DNA of 64,000 nucleotides, from assembly GCA_016790075.1 (NCBI GenBank), contig JAEUPP010000005.1, positions 1-64,000 of the forward strand, written 5' to 3'. Within the stretch, counting starts at the first letter, position 1. Each line of letters starts with the position of its first letter. This DNA comes from Rhodanobacteraceae bacterium (lineage in GTDB: Bacteria > Pseudomonadota > Gammaproteobacteria > Xanthomonadales > Rhodanobacteraceae). Made by a program: the position numbers and the translations under genes. A model generated the notes under the pieces. That model was not told the DNA's origin. It worked only from the letters and a program-made list of their open reading frames with translations, and made no database searches. Shown here piece by piece: positions 37,191 through 48,775 of this stretch.

Positions 37191-37219
37191 TTGACTACGC
37201 ACAGCAGCCTCCTTAAACT
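37191..37219 (+). promoter_or_regulatory. Sigma-70 promoter of rpsT
   Basis: TTGACT (37191-37196), a 17-base spacer and TAAACT (37214-37219) form a near-consensus promoter 41 bases upstream of the rpsT start. Confidence 0.75.
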
Positions 37220-37259
37220 CGCGCGTCTTTTTCCAAAGCCGTGCGTCTGGAGTCTTACC

Positions 37260-37523
37260 TTGGCTAACATCAAATCCGCAAAGAAGCGCGCGAAGCAGGC
37301 TGAAGTGCGCCGTCAGCGCAACGTCAGTGCCCGCTCCATGCTGCGCACGGCGATCAAGAAGGTCGTGAAGGCAATCGAAGCGAAGGACAAGGCCGGCGCT
37401 GAAGCCGCCTACAAGATCGCCGAGCCGCTGATGGACCGCTACGGCGGCCGTGGCCTGATTCACAAGAACAAGGCCAATCGTCACAAGAGCCGCCTGACCA
37501 ATCACATCAAGGCTCTGGCCTGA
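37260..37523 (+). CDS. rpsT: 30S ribosomal protein S20
   Basis: 87 residues beginning (M)[20 protein letters not shown] and ending [14 protein letters not shown], the complete S20. The start codon is TTG at 37260 with GGAG upstream. A UUG start is also used by Escherichia coli rpsT, where it takes part in translational autoregulation, so the rare start here may serve the same purpose. The open frame extends upstream to 36924 but is not homologous there. It has its own promoter and terminator, so it is monocistronic. Confidence 0.97.
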   Translation: MANIKSAKKRAKQAEVRRQRNVSARSMLRTAIKKVVKAIEAKDKAGAEAAYKIAEPLMDRYGGRGLIHKNKANRHKSRLTNHIKALA

Positions 37524-37545
37524 TCGTCATTGATCTGGAGTACAT

Positions 37546-37573
37546 AAAAAAGCCGGCGCAAGCCGGCTTTTTT
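37546..37573 (+). terminator. Bidirectional terminator between rpsT and obgE
   Basis: AAAAAAGCCGGC (37546-37557) and GCCGGCTTTTTT (37562-37573) form a perfect stem with a GCAA loop. The symmetric A/T runs serve both convergent genes. Confidence 0.95.
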
Positions 37574-37619
37574 GTGTCTTTTTCGTGATCGCAGATGTCG
37601 CGCAGCCTAGCCTGGCCGG

Positions 37620-38723
<1,104 letters not shown>

Positions 38724-38744
38724 TTACCGGCGCACTCGGCTTGA

Positions 38745-38774
38745 CGCAAAACAAAAGCCCCGCCGAAGCGGGGC
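38745..38774 (-). terminator. Terminator after rpmA
   Basis: On the minus strand, GCCCCGC (38774-38768) pairs with GCGGGGC (38763-38757) around a TTCG tetraloop, followed by TTTTGTTTT. It lies in the 127 bases between rpmA and obgE. Confidence 0.88.
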
Positions 38775-38799
38775 CTCTGCTGAAACGGTAGCGCGATGA

Positions 38800-39057
38800 T
38801 CAGGCCGGAATAACACTGATCGTGCGACGGTTCTTCGGTCCCTTGACCGCGAATTCAACCTTGCCGTCGATCAGCGCGAAGATCGTGTGGTCGCGACCGA
38901 GGCCGACGCCGGTACCCGGATGGAACTGGGTGCCGCGCTGACGAATGATGATGTTGCCGGCATTGATGGCTTCGCCGCCGTAAACCTTGACGCCGAGATA
39001 CTTCGGATTTGAATCGCGGCCGTTACGACTGGAGCCTACGCCCTTCTTTGATGCCAT
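38800..39057 (-). CDS. rpmA: 50S ribosomal protein L27
   Basis: 85 residues, full length. The N-terminus [20 protein letters not shown] and the [20 protein letters not shown] core are diagnostic. There is no Firmicutes-type N-terminal cleavage extension, as expected for a Gram-negative. It lies 18 bases downstream of rplU and is followed by a terminator. Confidence 0.97.
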   Translation of the reverse strand: MASKKGVGSSRNGRDSNPKYLGVKVYGGEAINAGNIIIRQRGTQFHPGTGVGLGRDHTIFALIDGKVEFAVKGPKNRRTISVIPA

Positions 39058-39075
39058 GACTGCTACTCCTCAGAT

Positions 39076-39390
39076 TCAGCCGGCGTTGATGCCGGTGATC
39101 TCGACTTCAGTGAAATGCTGACGGTGACCGATTTCTTTGCGGTGATGCTTGCGGCGGCGGAACTTGACGATACGGATCTTGTCCGCGCGACCGTGCTTCT
39201 TCACGGTGGCGGTGACCGTCGCACCGCTGAGCAGCGGAGCGCCGATATTGATCGAATCGCCTTCGCCGACGAGCAGAACCTGATCAAAGGTGAAGGTGGA
39301 GTCGACATCGGCCTTGAGCAGCTCGACGCGGAGGGTCTCGCCCTTCATCACGCGGTACTGCTTACCGCCGGTGACGATGACTGCGTACAT
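39076..39390 (-). CDS. rplU: 50S ribosomal protein L21
   Basis: 104 residues from the ATG at 39390, which has AGAGGAA upstream. [19 protein letters not shown] and [19 protein letters not shown] are diagnostic of L21. It is the first gene of the rplU-rpmA operon, divergent from uvrA, with a clear promoter. Confidence 0.97.
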   Translation of the reverse strand: MYAVIVTGGKQYRVMKGETLRVELLKADVDSTFTFDQVLLVGEGDSINIGAPLLSGATVTATVKKHGRADKIRIVKFRRRKHHRKEIGHRQHFTEVEITGINAG

Positions 39391-39474
39391 GGGAATTCCT
39401 CTGTAGTTATTCTGCTGTTGCCAGACCACAGGCCATTGCCAGCTGCTTGGGTCCGTCCCTTTTTGGGGCGCGCG

Positions 39475-39503
39475 AGAATAGCGGCTTCGCGCCTCCTGGT
39501 CAA
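39475..39503 (-). promoter_or_regulatory. Sigma-70 promoter of rplU-rpmA
   Basis: On the minus strand, TTGACC (39503-39498), a 17-base spacer and TATTCT (39480-39475) are followed by a GC-rich discriminator CGCGCGCC, as in growth-rate-controlled promoters. It lies about 85 bases upstream of the rplU start. Confidence 0.8.
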
Positions 39504-39528
39504 TTCCTGATCACTCCTGAGCTAACAA

Positions 39529-39618
39529 CCCTGATAAGCGGCCTCAGCCATATCGCCTCAGCAATCAGGGCAGAATCTGCCCGCATTCGAGTTTATAGGT
39601 CCAGCCCTGCCCTGATTG
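39529..39618. repeat. Competing inverted repeats in the rplU-uvrA divergent region
   Basis: CAATCAGGGCAG (39562-39573) has a perfect 12-base reverse complement CTGCCCTGATTG at 39607-39618. Its ATCAGGG core (39564-39570) can also pair with an upstream CCCTGAT (39529-39535). The two pairings exclude each other. The region lies upstream of uvrA (start 39706) in a 315-base stretch with no gene; the rplU promoter is at its left side. Confidence 0.6.
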
Positions 39619-39705
39619 GACTCCGCCGTGCCATCCTCACCTGTCACGCGCCGCCGGCTCGCTCCGGCGCATAATGCCCCGCTTACTCCGATGCCCAGCC
39701 TCCAC

Positions 39706-42557
<2,852 letters not shown>

Positions 42558-42558
<1 letters not shown>

Positions 42559-43016
42559 TGGCGATCGATCACAATGCCACTGCGGCTGCCAGCCCCGACG
42601 AGCCCACTGTCGCTGGCACGCCCAACTGCCTTGCCCGCGTGCCGATACGCCTGCGCTGGCGCGATCTCGATGCATTCGCGCATGTGAACAATGCGAGCTT
42701 TCTTACTTTCCTTGAGGAAGCGCGCCTGATCTGGCTGACCGGGATCGACGGCGAATGGACAGGCGACAGCTTCAAGCCTGTGCTTGCAGCGACCAACCTC
42801 AACTACCGGCGCCAGCTGATCTGGCCGAACGAGATCAGTGTCGAACTCTACCTGCAACGTCTGGGCGCCACGTCGCTGACGATCGCGCATCGCATCGTTG
42901 CAGCCGACGACAAAGCCTTGCTTTACTGCGACGGCAACGTCGTCATGGTCTGGATTGATCCTGCCACCGGTACCTCGACGGCTTTGCCGGCGGCAGTACG
43001 CCGGGCCTGCGGCTAA
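42558..43016 (+). CDS. Acyl-CoA thioesterase, 4HBT/YbgC hotdog family
   Basis: 152 residues. After a 25-residue unconserved N-terminus, the hotdog domain shows RLRWRDLDAFAHVNNASFL, the 4HBT-type active-site region with its conserved Asp and HVNN, then FLEEARLIWL and the strands FKPVLAATNLNYRRQL and SLTIAHRIVAADD. Such enzymes hydrolyse acyl-CoA thioesters; chain-length preference cannot be read from sequence. It is translationally coupled to uvrA by a 1-base stop/start overlap, a pairing with no obvious functional link. Confidence 0.85.
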
Positions 43017-43080
43017 ACGGCTCACGCAGCGCCGGGTTATCGGGCAGAATCGCGGCCAAATCCGGCGCGAGACTGCCAAG

Positions 43081-43444
43081 CTGTTCTTTCCGTACCAGCT
43101 CGATGCGGATTTTTACCGCGTTCCATTTCTGACTGCGCTGGTCTGCCTGGCCTGTCTCGTCATATTTCTGCAGCAGCTGTCCGCCGATTCGGGCTACACC
43201 CCGAGTGATCTACAACCACTATGCAAACAGCGGCCGCTCGAACACGAGCTACGTCGCTTACATCGGTGGCGCAGTCGCCGGTCTCTGTCTGGGGCTGTTG
43301 TTTCCCACCCTGCACAGCGACCGCGCGCGAGCGCTTTTCGACGAGATGCCGCACCAGGAACAGAGCAACTGTCCGCCGGATTGCGCTCGCAGACGCACTA
43401 GTGATGGTCAGTCGGATCGGCTTCAGCAGCCTCGCGCACGATGA
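43081..43444 (+). pseudogene. Remnant of a rhomboid-family intramembrane protease gene
   Basis: Two pieces in different frames together resemble the ends of a rhomboid protein. At 43081-43200, one frame encodes LFFPYQLDADFYRVPFLTAL followed by a first-membrane-segment-like VCLACLVIFLQQ. At 43205-43444 a different frame encodes VIYNHYANSGRSNTSYVAYI and GGAVAGLCLGLLF, resembling the last rhomboid helix in which the catalytic His sits in an A-H-I-x-G context; here it reads A-Y-I-G-G. The middle segment with the catalytic GxSG serine is absent, so an internal deletion with frameshift is inferred. The second frame runs on into the convergent copper chaperone gene. It could instead encode a tiny unrelated membrane protein, but no good start site is present. 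Confidence 0.55.
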
Positions 43445-43859
43445 AATCTGCAGTCGCCGTTGAAGTACCCCCGCCAATTTCAAATACGATGGTTGCCGTT
43501 TCAGCGAGGTTTAGCTCGCGCAGTGGCCGCATCAGCATCAGGTGCTTTCCGCCGGGTTCAAGTACGGCCTGCTCGCCAGGGGCCAGCTTGATCTCCTCGA
43601 GTTCGCGCATGCGCGCGATACCATCGTCCATCTGCGTTGCATGCAGCGTGATGTCACCAAATGCATCGCTGCGCGCGCCGCGCACGAGCAGCGGCGCATC
43701 GCCAACGTTGCGCAGCGTCGCATAACCCGCGCGCATGGGCGCAGCCGGCGGCGCAGCACGTATCCACGCATTTTCGATTACGAGCCGCCCTTCAGCGTGT
43801 GCAGCTCCACTCAGCACCGAAACTGCAAGCACAAGCAATGGCAGCAAATGTCGCAACAT
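43398..43859 (-). CDS. Periplasmic copper chaperone, PCu(A)C family
   Basis: 153 residues from the ATG at 43859, which has GGGGAAAAG upstream. The signal peptide (MLRHLLPLLVLAVSVLSGAAHA) is followed by the PCuAC domain. The copper-binding residues fit the H(M)x10Mx21HxM-type pattern: THE histidine/methionine set is seen in LHATQMDDGIARM and GGKHLMLMRP. Members deliver Cu(I) to cytochrome oxidase in the periplasm. No oxidase-assembly genes are adjacent. It is divergent from the enoyl-CoA isomerase gene, with 126 bases between the starts. Confidence 0.9.
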   Translation of the reverse strand: MLRHLLPLLVLAVSVLSGAAHAEGRLVIENAWIRAAPPAAPMRAGYATLRNVGDAPLLVRGARSDAFGDITLHATQMDDGIARMRELEEIKLAPGEQAVLEPGGKHLMLMRPLRELNLAETATIVFEIGGGTSTATADFIVREAAEADPTDHH

Positions 43860-43985
43860 GACTTTTCCCCGCTGGAAGCACCGGTTTCTGGCTATCATAG
43901 CCAGCGCCGTTTCCATTTCCTGCACACCACGCCGCGACTCAACGTCGCAGTTGCGTGGCCCTGCCGCGCAATCCTGGAGATTTCC

Positions 43986-44741
43986 ATGCTCGATCTGATC
44001 CGTCATGACGACATTCTTGAACTGCGCCTGGCGCGCCCACCCGTGAATGCGCTCGATGCAGGCCTGATCCGGGCACTGCGCGACGCAATCGAGGCCGCTT
44101 CAGGTGACGGTGCCCGCGGCCTTATCCTGTCAGGCCGCAGCGGCATGTTCTCAGGCGGGCTGGATGTCCCTTCACTGCTGCAGCTGGATCGGGAAGGCAT
44201 GGCCCAGGTCTGGCGCGATCTGTTCGCAACCTGCGCAGCACTCGCGCGCTCGACCATACCCAGCGTTGCCGCGATCACCGGGCATAGCCCCGCCGGCGGC
44301 GCCGTACTGTCGATTTTCTGCGACTACCGCATCATGGCGCGTGGCGCTTATCGCATCGGCCTCAATGAAGTACAGGTCGGCCTCGCCGTACCAGATCCTA
44401 TCCAGCGCGGGCTGCGCCGTCTGGTCGGCAACTTCCGCGCGGAGCGGCTTATGGTCGCCGGCACCCTGCTCGAATCGGAACAGGCGCTTGCCACCGGCTT
44501 CGTCGACGAGCTCGTCGATGTTGACCACGTCGTCGCGCGCGCCCAATTGTGGCTGGGCGAACTGCTCGCCCTGCCGCCGCGCGCAATGAGTGAAACGCGG
44601 CGTCTGGCTCGGGCTGATCTCGCCAACAGCTTCAATGATCTCACTACGCTGGACGTAGCCGAATTTGTCGACGGTTGGTTCAGCGACGAATCGCAACGTG
44701 TGCTGACGGCCCTGGTCGCGAAACTCAAGGCAAAAGGTTGA
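43986..44741 (+). CDS. Enoyl-CoA hydratase/isomerase family protein, ECI1-like
   Basis: 251 residues from the ATG at 43986 with CTGGAG upstream. It has a crotonase fold with the first oxyanion loop SGRSGMFSGGLDVPSL and the second in GHSPAGGAVLSIFCDYRIMA. The hydratase-type Glu of the GGGxEL motif is missing here, while a Glu is present in IGLNEVQVGLAVP. This is the pattern of delta3,delta2-enoyl-CoA isomerases of the mitochondrial ECI1 type, so isomerase activity on unsaturated acyl-CoAs is more likely than hydratase. No beta-oxidation operon surrounds it. Confidence 0.85.
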   Translation: MLDLIRHDDILELRLARPPVNALDAGLIRALRDAIEAASGDGARGLILSGRSGMFSGGLDVPSLLQLDREGMAQVWRDLFATCAALARSTIPSVAAITGHSPAGGAVLSIFCDYRIMARGAYRIGLNEVQVGLAVPDPIQRGLRRLVGNFRAERLMVAGTLLESEQALATGFVDELVDVDHVVARAQLWLGELLALPPRAMSETRRLARADLANSFNDLTTLDVAEFVDGWFSDESQRVLTALVAKLKAKG

Positions 44742-44762
44742 CCCGGCGCAGTCCTTGCGGCG

Positions 44763-45611
44763 CTAAGCGCCGCGTGCGACCGGCCGCGAGGGATCGCTGA
44801 TCCAGCCACTCCAGGACGGCGCGAAAACGCGGGAACCGGCAAGCCCGGCGTGCTCCATAGCAAGCAAGTTATGGCATGCCGTCACCCCGGAACCGCAGGA
44901 ATGGATCACCTGACCAGGCTCAAAACCACTGATCACCGCTTCGAGTTCCGCACGCAACTCATCCACAGGCTTGAAGCGGCCGCTGGGGCCGAGGTTATCG
45001 GTGAACGGCCGGTTGCGTGCCCCAGGAATATGGCCGGCGACCGGATCAATCGGCTCTACCTCGCCGCGATAACGCATTGCGCCGCGCGCATCGAGCAACA
45101 GCAGGTTGCCATCGCGCAACCCTGCGCTGAGTTCATCCACGTAGACGACCTCATTGCCGGCATAATCAACGACGGCTGCGCCGCCCGCCGGGGTCGGCGC
45201 ATCGCTGCCGACCGGCAGCCCCGCCGCGACCCAACCCGCATAGCCACCATCCAGCACCGCGACACGGTGATGGCCTACCAGCCGCAACATCCACCACAGG
45301 CGCGCCGCCGTCGAACCACTTGCGTCATCGTAGGCCACAACTTGCATGCCAGGCTGCCAGCCCCAGCGCCCCAACGTTGCAGCAAATGCCTCAGCGTCGG
45401 GCAGCGGATGTCGGCCCAGTCCTACCTTGGACAGATCTGACAGATTGCGATCAAGATGCGCATAGTGCGCGCCCGGCAAATGCGCAGCACGCCATGCGTT
45501 CTCCCCTTTCTGCGTATCGGACAGCTCGAAACGGCAATCGACGATGAGCAAATCGGGCGAACCGCAGCAACCGGCAAGGTCCTGTGCCGAAATCAGCGTA
45601 GTAAAGGTCAT
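44763..45611 (-). CDS. sseA: Thiosulfate/3-mercaptopyruvate sulfurtransferase
   Basis: 282 residues with two rhodanese domains. The N-terminal one is inactive-type (LIVDCRFELSDTQKGENAW) and the C-terminal one has active-site Cys239 in HSCGSGVTACHN. The CGSGVT loop fits the mercaptopyruvate/thiosulfate sulfurtransferase class; substrate preference is not certain. Its ATG overlaps the nudL stop by four bases, so translation is coupled. A short palindrome (about 44758-44774) lies at the convergent junction with the isomerase gene. Confidence 0.9.
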   Translation of the reverse strand: MTFTTLISAQDLAGCCGSPDLLIVDCRFELSDTQKGENAWRAAHLPGAHYAHLDRNLSDLSKVGLGRHPLPDAEAFAATLGRWGWQPGMQVVAYDDASGSTAARLWWMLRLVGHHRVAVLDGGYAGWVAAGLPVGSDAPTPAGGAAVVDYAGNEVVYVDELSAGLRDGNLLLLDARGAMRYRGEVEPIDPVAGHIPGARNRPFTDNLGPSGRFKPVDELRAELEAVISGFEPGQVIHSCGSGVTACHNLLAMEHAGLAGSRVFAPSWSGWISDPSRPVARGA

Positions 45612-46225
45612 GGCAAAGCCTCCATCCGGTGTAACAGATTCACAAGCATCGCAGCAGTCGCGCCCCAGATGCGACGACCGTCGTAGTCGTATTCATAGAT
45701 TTCTCGTCGCCGCCCGCGCCAAGAAACTTCACTGCGGCGCAGATTGGCGGCATCCAGCACGAAGGCCAACGGCACCTCAAATACCTCGGCGACTTCACGC
45801 GGGTCTGGCGCGAGCACGTAGTCCGGCGCCACTTCAGCCACAACCGGCGTGACGCAAAAACCACTGACGGTTTCAAAGCAGTCCAGGAACCCCAGCGGCC
45901 GCACCAAGCCGCGCGCTATTCCGGTTTCCTCTTCGGTTTCACGCAGCGCCGCGGCGACCGCATCCGCATCCGCAGCTTCGATGCGCCCGCCGGGAAACGC
46001 GACCTGGCCCGCGTGTGTGCGCAGTCCCTCGTTACGCCGCGTAAGCAACAGGGATACATGCTCTCCACGCCGCACCAGCGGCACGAGTACAGCGGCCGGC
46101 ATACGCACGCTGTCACCGAGCAGATCGGCCAGCTCTGCATGGTTCCAGCCCGGCAATGAAGGCGGATCGTCGAGTTGGCGCAAGGACGCAAGCAAGGCCG
46201 CGCTCAAGCCAGCACACGAACTCAC
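45608..46225 (-). CDS. nudL: CoA pyrophosphatase, Nudix family (NudL-like)
   Basis: 205 residues. The Nudix box GGRIEAADADAVAAALRETE followed by EETGI fits GX5EX7REUXEEXGU. The preceding LLTRRNEGLRTHAGQVAFPG is the UPF0035 signature of CoA diphosphatases, which cleave CoA to 3',5'-ADP and 4'-phosphopantetheine. It overlaps both neighbours by four bases (the DUF1289 gene upstream and sseA downstream), forming a tightly coupled trio. Confidence 0.9.
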   Translation of the reverse strand: MSSCAGLSAALLASLRQLDDPPSLPGWNHAELADLLGDSVRMPAAVLVPLVRRGEHVSLLLTRRNEGLRTHAGQVAFPGGRIEAADADAVAAALRETEEETGIARGLVRPLGFLDCFETVSGFCVTPVVAEVAPDYVLAPDPREVAEVFEVPLAFVLDAANLRRSEVSWRGRRREIYEYDYDGRRIWGATAAMLVNLLHRMEALP

Positions 46226-46413
46226 GAGCGCTGCCGCTCCCGCTCCGGCAGCACATTGAACATCAGATGACGGCGCTGTGCGTCACTGAGGTCACGCCAC
46301 GCAGCAATCTCCGTACCGGTACGAAAGCAGCCTTCACAATAGCCCTGCGAGTCAAGCGCGCACACGCCTACGCAGGGCGAAAGAATTGCAGCAGGAGGGT
46401 TTATTGAGAACAT
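46222..46413 (-). CDS. DUF1289 small cysteine-motif protein
   Basis: 63 residues. DUF1289 proteins carry four cysteines as CxGxCxLDxxGxCxGCxRT, seen here as SPCVGVCALDSQGYCEGCFR, followed by EIAAWRDLSDAQRR. The cysteines probably bind a metal or iron-sulfur cluster; function is unassigned. It is the first gene of the DUF1289-nudL-sseA set and is divergent from the small gene at 46479. Confidence 0.88.
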   Translation of the reverse strand: MFSINPPAAILSPCVGVCALDSQGYCEGCFRTGTEIAAWRDLSDAQRRHLMFNVLPERERQRS

Positions 46414-46478
46414 CGTCGTAGGAATATGGCTACTACGTTGCTAGATTACAACAACCCCGAACTGCGGAACGGTTGAGC

Positions 46479-46844
46479 ATGCTCGCACTTGCCACCCGGG
46501 TCGTCAGTGACTACGGCAGAGTACTCGCACACGTTTCCCCTGGCGTGTACGGCCTGCCGCAATCGCTGTTGCCCTATCCCAAGGAACGCATACGCGCAGC
46601 GCTGCGTTTTCTGCTGCATGAAATAGCGCCCGATCACCCCGAACTGCGCGAAGGCCTGGCACGCGGCTATGTATACCTTGCACAGTTTATTGATGACAGC
46701 GACGCCGACGTCATCGCGCGCGGCGCCGCGTTCGCCAGCGGCATCGGGACCAACAACGATAGCGCCGATGCCGAGCCCGCCATGCGTCTGATCAATCGGA
46801 TCAAGGCCGATATGGAGCTCGCCCTTGAAGAACTTACCGGTTAA
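46479..46844 (+). CDS. Small helical protein of unknown function
   Basis: 121 residues from the ATG at 46479; a TTG two codons upstream (46473) is an alternative. I do not recognise the family. It looks mostly helical, acidic toward the C-terminus (FIDDSDADVIARG, INRIKADMELALEELTG), with no cysteine, signal peptide or membrane segment. GC3-biased codons and a terminator 36 bases after the stop support it as a real monocistronic gene. It is divergent from the DUF1289 gene with 65 bases between starts. Confidence 0.75.
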   Translation: MLALATRVVSDYGRVLAHVSPGVYGLPQSLLPYPKERIRAALRFLLHEIAPDHPELREGLARGYVYLAQFIDDSDADVIARGAAFASGIGTNNDSADAEPAMRLINRIKADMELALEELTG

Positions 46845-46880
46845 CCCGGAGAGGAAAGGTTCTTGGCCATGCATGAATAG

Positions 46881-46908
46881 AAAAAGCCGCGCAATGCGCG
46901 GCTTTTTT
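46881..46908 (+). terminator. Bidirectional terminator between the 46479 gene and the FKBP gene
   Basis: AAAAAGCCGCGC (46881-46892) and GCGCGGCTTTTTT (46896-46908) form a stem with an AAT loop. T runs on both strands serve both convergent genes. Confidence 0.93.
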
Positions 46909-46926
46909 GTTCCTCTCTTGACGGGC

Positions 46927-47610
46927 TTACTGCTTGATGTCGACCAGCTTGATTTCAAACACCAGCGCTTCGTTGGGTCCTATGCGCGGCGGCTGGCCAC
47001 GTTCACCGTAGGCGAGTTCCGGCGGCACGAACAGCTGCCAGTGATCGCCGACGCGCATCAGCGGTAGCGCTTCCTGCCAGCCTTTGATCACGTCCTTGAC
47101 CTTGAACTGCACAGGTTCGCCACGGGCGAAGGAACTGTCGAACTCAAGGCCTGAACTCAGCGAGCCGCGGTAATGCACGGTCACGTCACTGTTGATCGTC
47201 GCGCGCGCGCCCGTTCCTTCTTCGATGATCCGGTACTGCAGACCGGACTGGGTCGAGACCACGTTTTTCTTGACCTTGTTCTCGGCAAGGAATTTCTGGC
47301 TCTTGGCCTTGTTGTCCGCGGACATCTTGTCGAACTCGGCCTTGGCCTCGGTCATCATCTTCTGTTGCATCTTGCCGAGCACGTCGCGCATGACTTCCTG
47401 CGACACTGCAGGGTTCTTCTTGGCATAGCCGTCCTGCATGGCGCGAATGACCGTATTGACGTCGATGTCCATCTTGCGCTCGACGAAATCCTGGCCGATC
47501 TGGTAGCCGATGGAGTAGCTCAGCTTGCCCTTCTCACTCGTGGTGTCCTGCGCGACGGCAACACCGGTCGCGAGCAGCAACGCTGCGGCGACAGACCAAC
47601 GCAAATTCAT
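46927..47610 (-). CDS. FKBP-type peptidyl-prolyl isomerase, FkpA/Mip-like, periplasmic
   Basis: 227 residues from the ATG at 47610, which has a perfect GGAGG. The signal peptide is MNLRWSVAAALLLATGVAVA. The N-terminal helical dimerisation domain shows KLSYSIGYQIGQDFVERKM and runs to about residue 115. The C-terminal FKBP domain shows VTVHYRGSLSSGLEFDSSF, VIKGWQEALPLMRVGDHW and FVPPELAYG. Members assist folding of envelope proteins and in some pathogens affect virulence. In-frame sequence upstream of the chosen start is not homologous. Confidence 0.93.
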   Translation of the reverse strand: MNLRWSVAAALLLATGVAVAQDTTSEKGKLSYSIGYQIGQDFVERKMDIDVNTVIRAMQDGYAKKNPAVSQEVMRDVLGKMQQKMMTEAKAEFDKMSADNKAKSQKFLAENKVKKNVVSTQSGLQYRIIEEGTGARATINSDVTVHYRGSLSSGLEFDSSFARGEPVQFKVKDVIKGWQEALPLMRVGDHWQLFVPPELAYGERGQPPRIGPNEALVFEIKLVDIKQ

Positions 47611-47816
47611 GCTTACCTCCATTGAAAAACCTGCCGAAATCGACCGGCCCTGAGATGGCCGCCGCAAACAGCCCAGCATGATAGCGAAGGTGCAAGTCAC
47701 CGGCTACCTGACAGTGGCTGCCACGTGCCGCAAGGGCTGGCGCAGATTGTCCCGCCGACCCTGAACGGCGCCCGCCTGTCGCCTGCTACCATCCGGGCTT
47801 TTCGCCGGAGCCGTCC

Positions 47817-48599
47817 ATGGACTATCAGAACCTGCTCATCAGCGACCGCGGTGCTGTCCGCACCATTACGATCAACCGTCCTGACAAGCTCAATGCCCTG
47901 AATCTGCAGACCTTGCTGGAACTGGACATTGCGTTCCGGGCGGCGCGCGAGGACGCTTCCGTGCGTGTCCTGGTACTCGCCGGCGCCGGTGAGAAGGCCT
48001 TTGTAGCCGGTGCTGATATTGCTGAGCTCGCTAATCTAAGCCCGGTCGAAGCACTGCGGTTTTCGCGTGCGGGCCAGTCGTTGATGCGGGGTATCGAACG
48101 GACAAATAAACCGGTCATTGCGCGCATACAGGGCTTTGCCCTTGGCGGCGGCATGGAGCTCGCGATGAGCTGCCATCTTCGTATTGCCAGCGACAAGGCC
48201 AAGCTCGGCCAGCCTGAGATCAATCTGGGCGTCATTCCGGGTTTCGGTGGCACGCAGCGGCTGACGCGCCTCGCCGGTCGCAGTGCTGCCCTTGAACTCT
48301 GCCTGCTGGGTGGGATCATTGATGCATCCCGTGGCCACGCTCTTGGCGTACTCAACCGTGTCGTGCCAGCTGAGCGGCTGACCGAGGAAGTTGATGCGAT
48401 TGCGAACCAACTGGCGTTGGCAGCACCGATAGCACTGGCCGGCATTCTTGACGCCGTAACGGTCGGCGCCGACTGCGCTCTGGACGCCGCACTGGAATTT
48501 GAAACCCAGGCCTTTGCCCTGTGCTGCTCGACTGCCGACATGCGTGAAGGCACGCAAGCTTTTCTACAGAAACGCAAGGCCGAATTCCGCGGCCATTGA
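47817..48599 (+). CDS. Enoyl-CoA hydratase (crotonase family)
   Basis: 260 residues with GGAG upstream of the ATG. Both hydratase glutamates are in context: GFALGGGMELAMSCHLRIAS and GQPEINLGVIPGFGGTQRL. The first oxyanion loop is AFVAGADIAEL. These favour genuine 2-enoyl-CoA hydration in fatty-acid or amino-acid degradation, in contrast to the isomerase-like paralogue at 43986. It stands alone, with two GC-rich hairpins and the pst operon following. Confidence 0.92.
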   Translation: MDYQNLLISDRGAVRTITINRPDKLNALNLQTLLELDIAFRAAREDASVRVLVLAGAGEKAFVAGADIAELANLSPVEALRFSRAGQSLMRGIERTNKPVIARIQGFALGGGMELAMSCHLRIASDKAKLGQPEINLGVIPGFGGTQRLTRLAGRSAALELCLLGGIIDASRGHALGVLNRVVPAERLTEEVDAIANQLALAAPIALAGILDAVTVGADCALDAALEFETQAFALCCSTADMREGTQAFLQKRKAEFRGH

Positions 48600-48622
48600 A
48601 CCTGTGTTGCAGCTCTATGACG

Positions 48623-48677
48623 GCACCGGCCCTATCCGGTGCGAAGGCCGGCGCGTTTGGGCGGCCCACCCGGCCTT
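48623..48677 (+). repeat. Two tandem GC-rich hairpins upstream of pstS
   Basis: GCACCGG/CCGGTGC (48623-48629, 48636-48642) and AAGGCCGG/CCGGCCTT (48644-48651, 48670-48677) follow the enoyl-CoA hydratase gene directly. Neither has a U-tract. The second overlaps the first two bases of the Pho box. Confidence 0.55.
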
Positions 48678-48693
48678 GTCATATTACTGAAAC
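48676..48693 (+). promoter_or_regulatory. Pho box (PhoB-binding site) of the pst operon
   Basis: TTGTCATATTACTGAAAC matches the 18-base Pho box CTGTCATAWAWCTGTMAY at 15 positions, with both direct-repeat halves present. It lies 82 bases upstream of the pstS start. PhoB would bind here on phosphate starvation and replace the -35 element. The phoBR genes are not in this window. Confidence 0.8.
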
Positions 48694-48775
48694 AAAACTC
48701 CCACGCGACTGCAACAGAGTCCGCGTACAAAGCGCGCTGATAGCCGTAGCTCAGCCGCTTTCCAGGGAGTTCATT

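Noticed and set aside
36924..37259. N-terminal extension of rpsT by 112 codons
   Set aside because: S20 is complete from the TTG at 37260, and the rpsT promoter lies inside the proposed extension.
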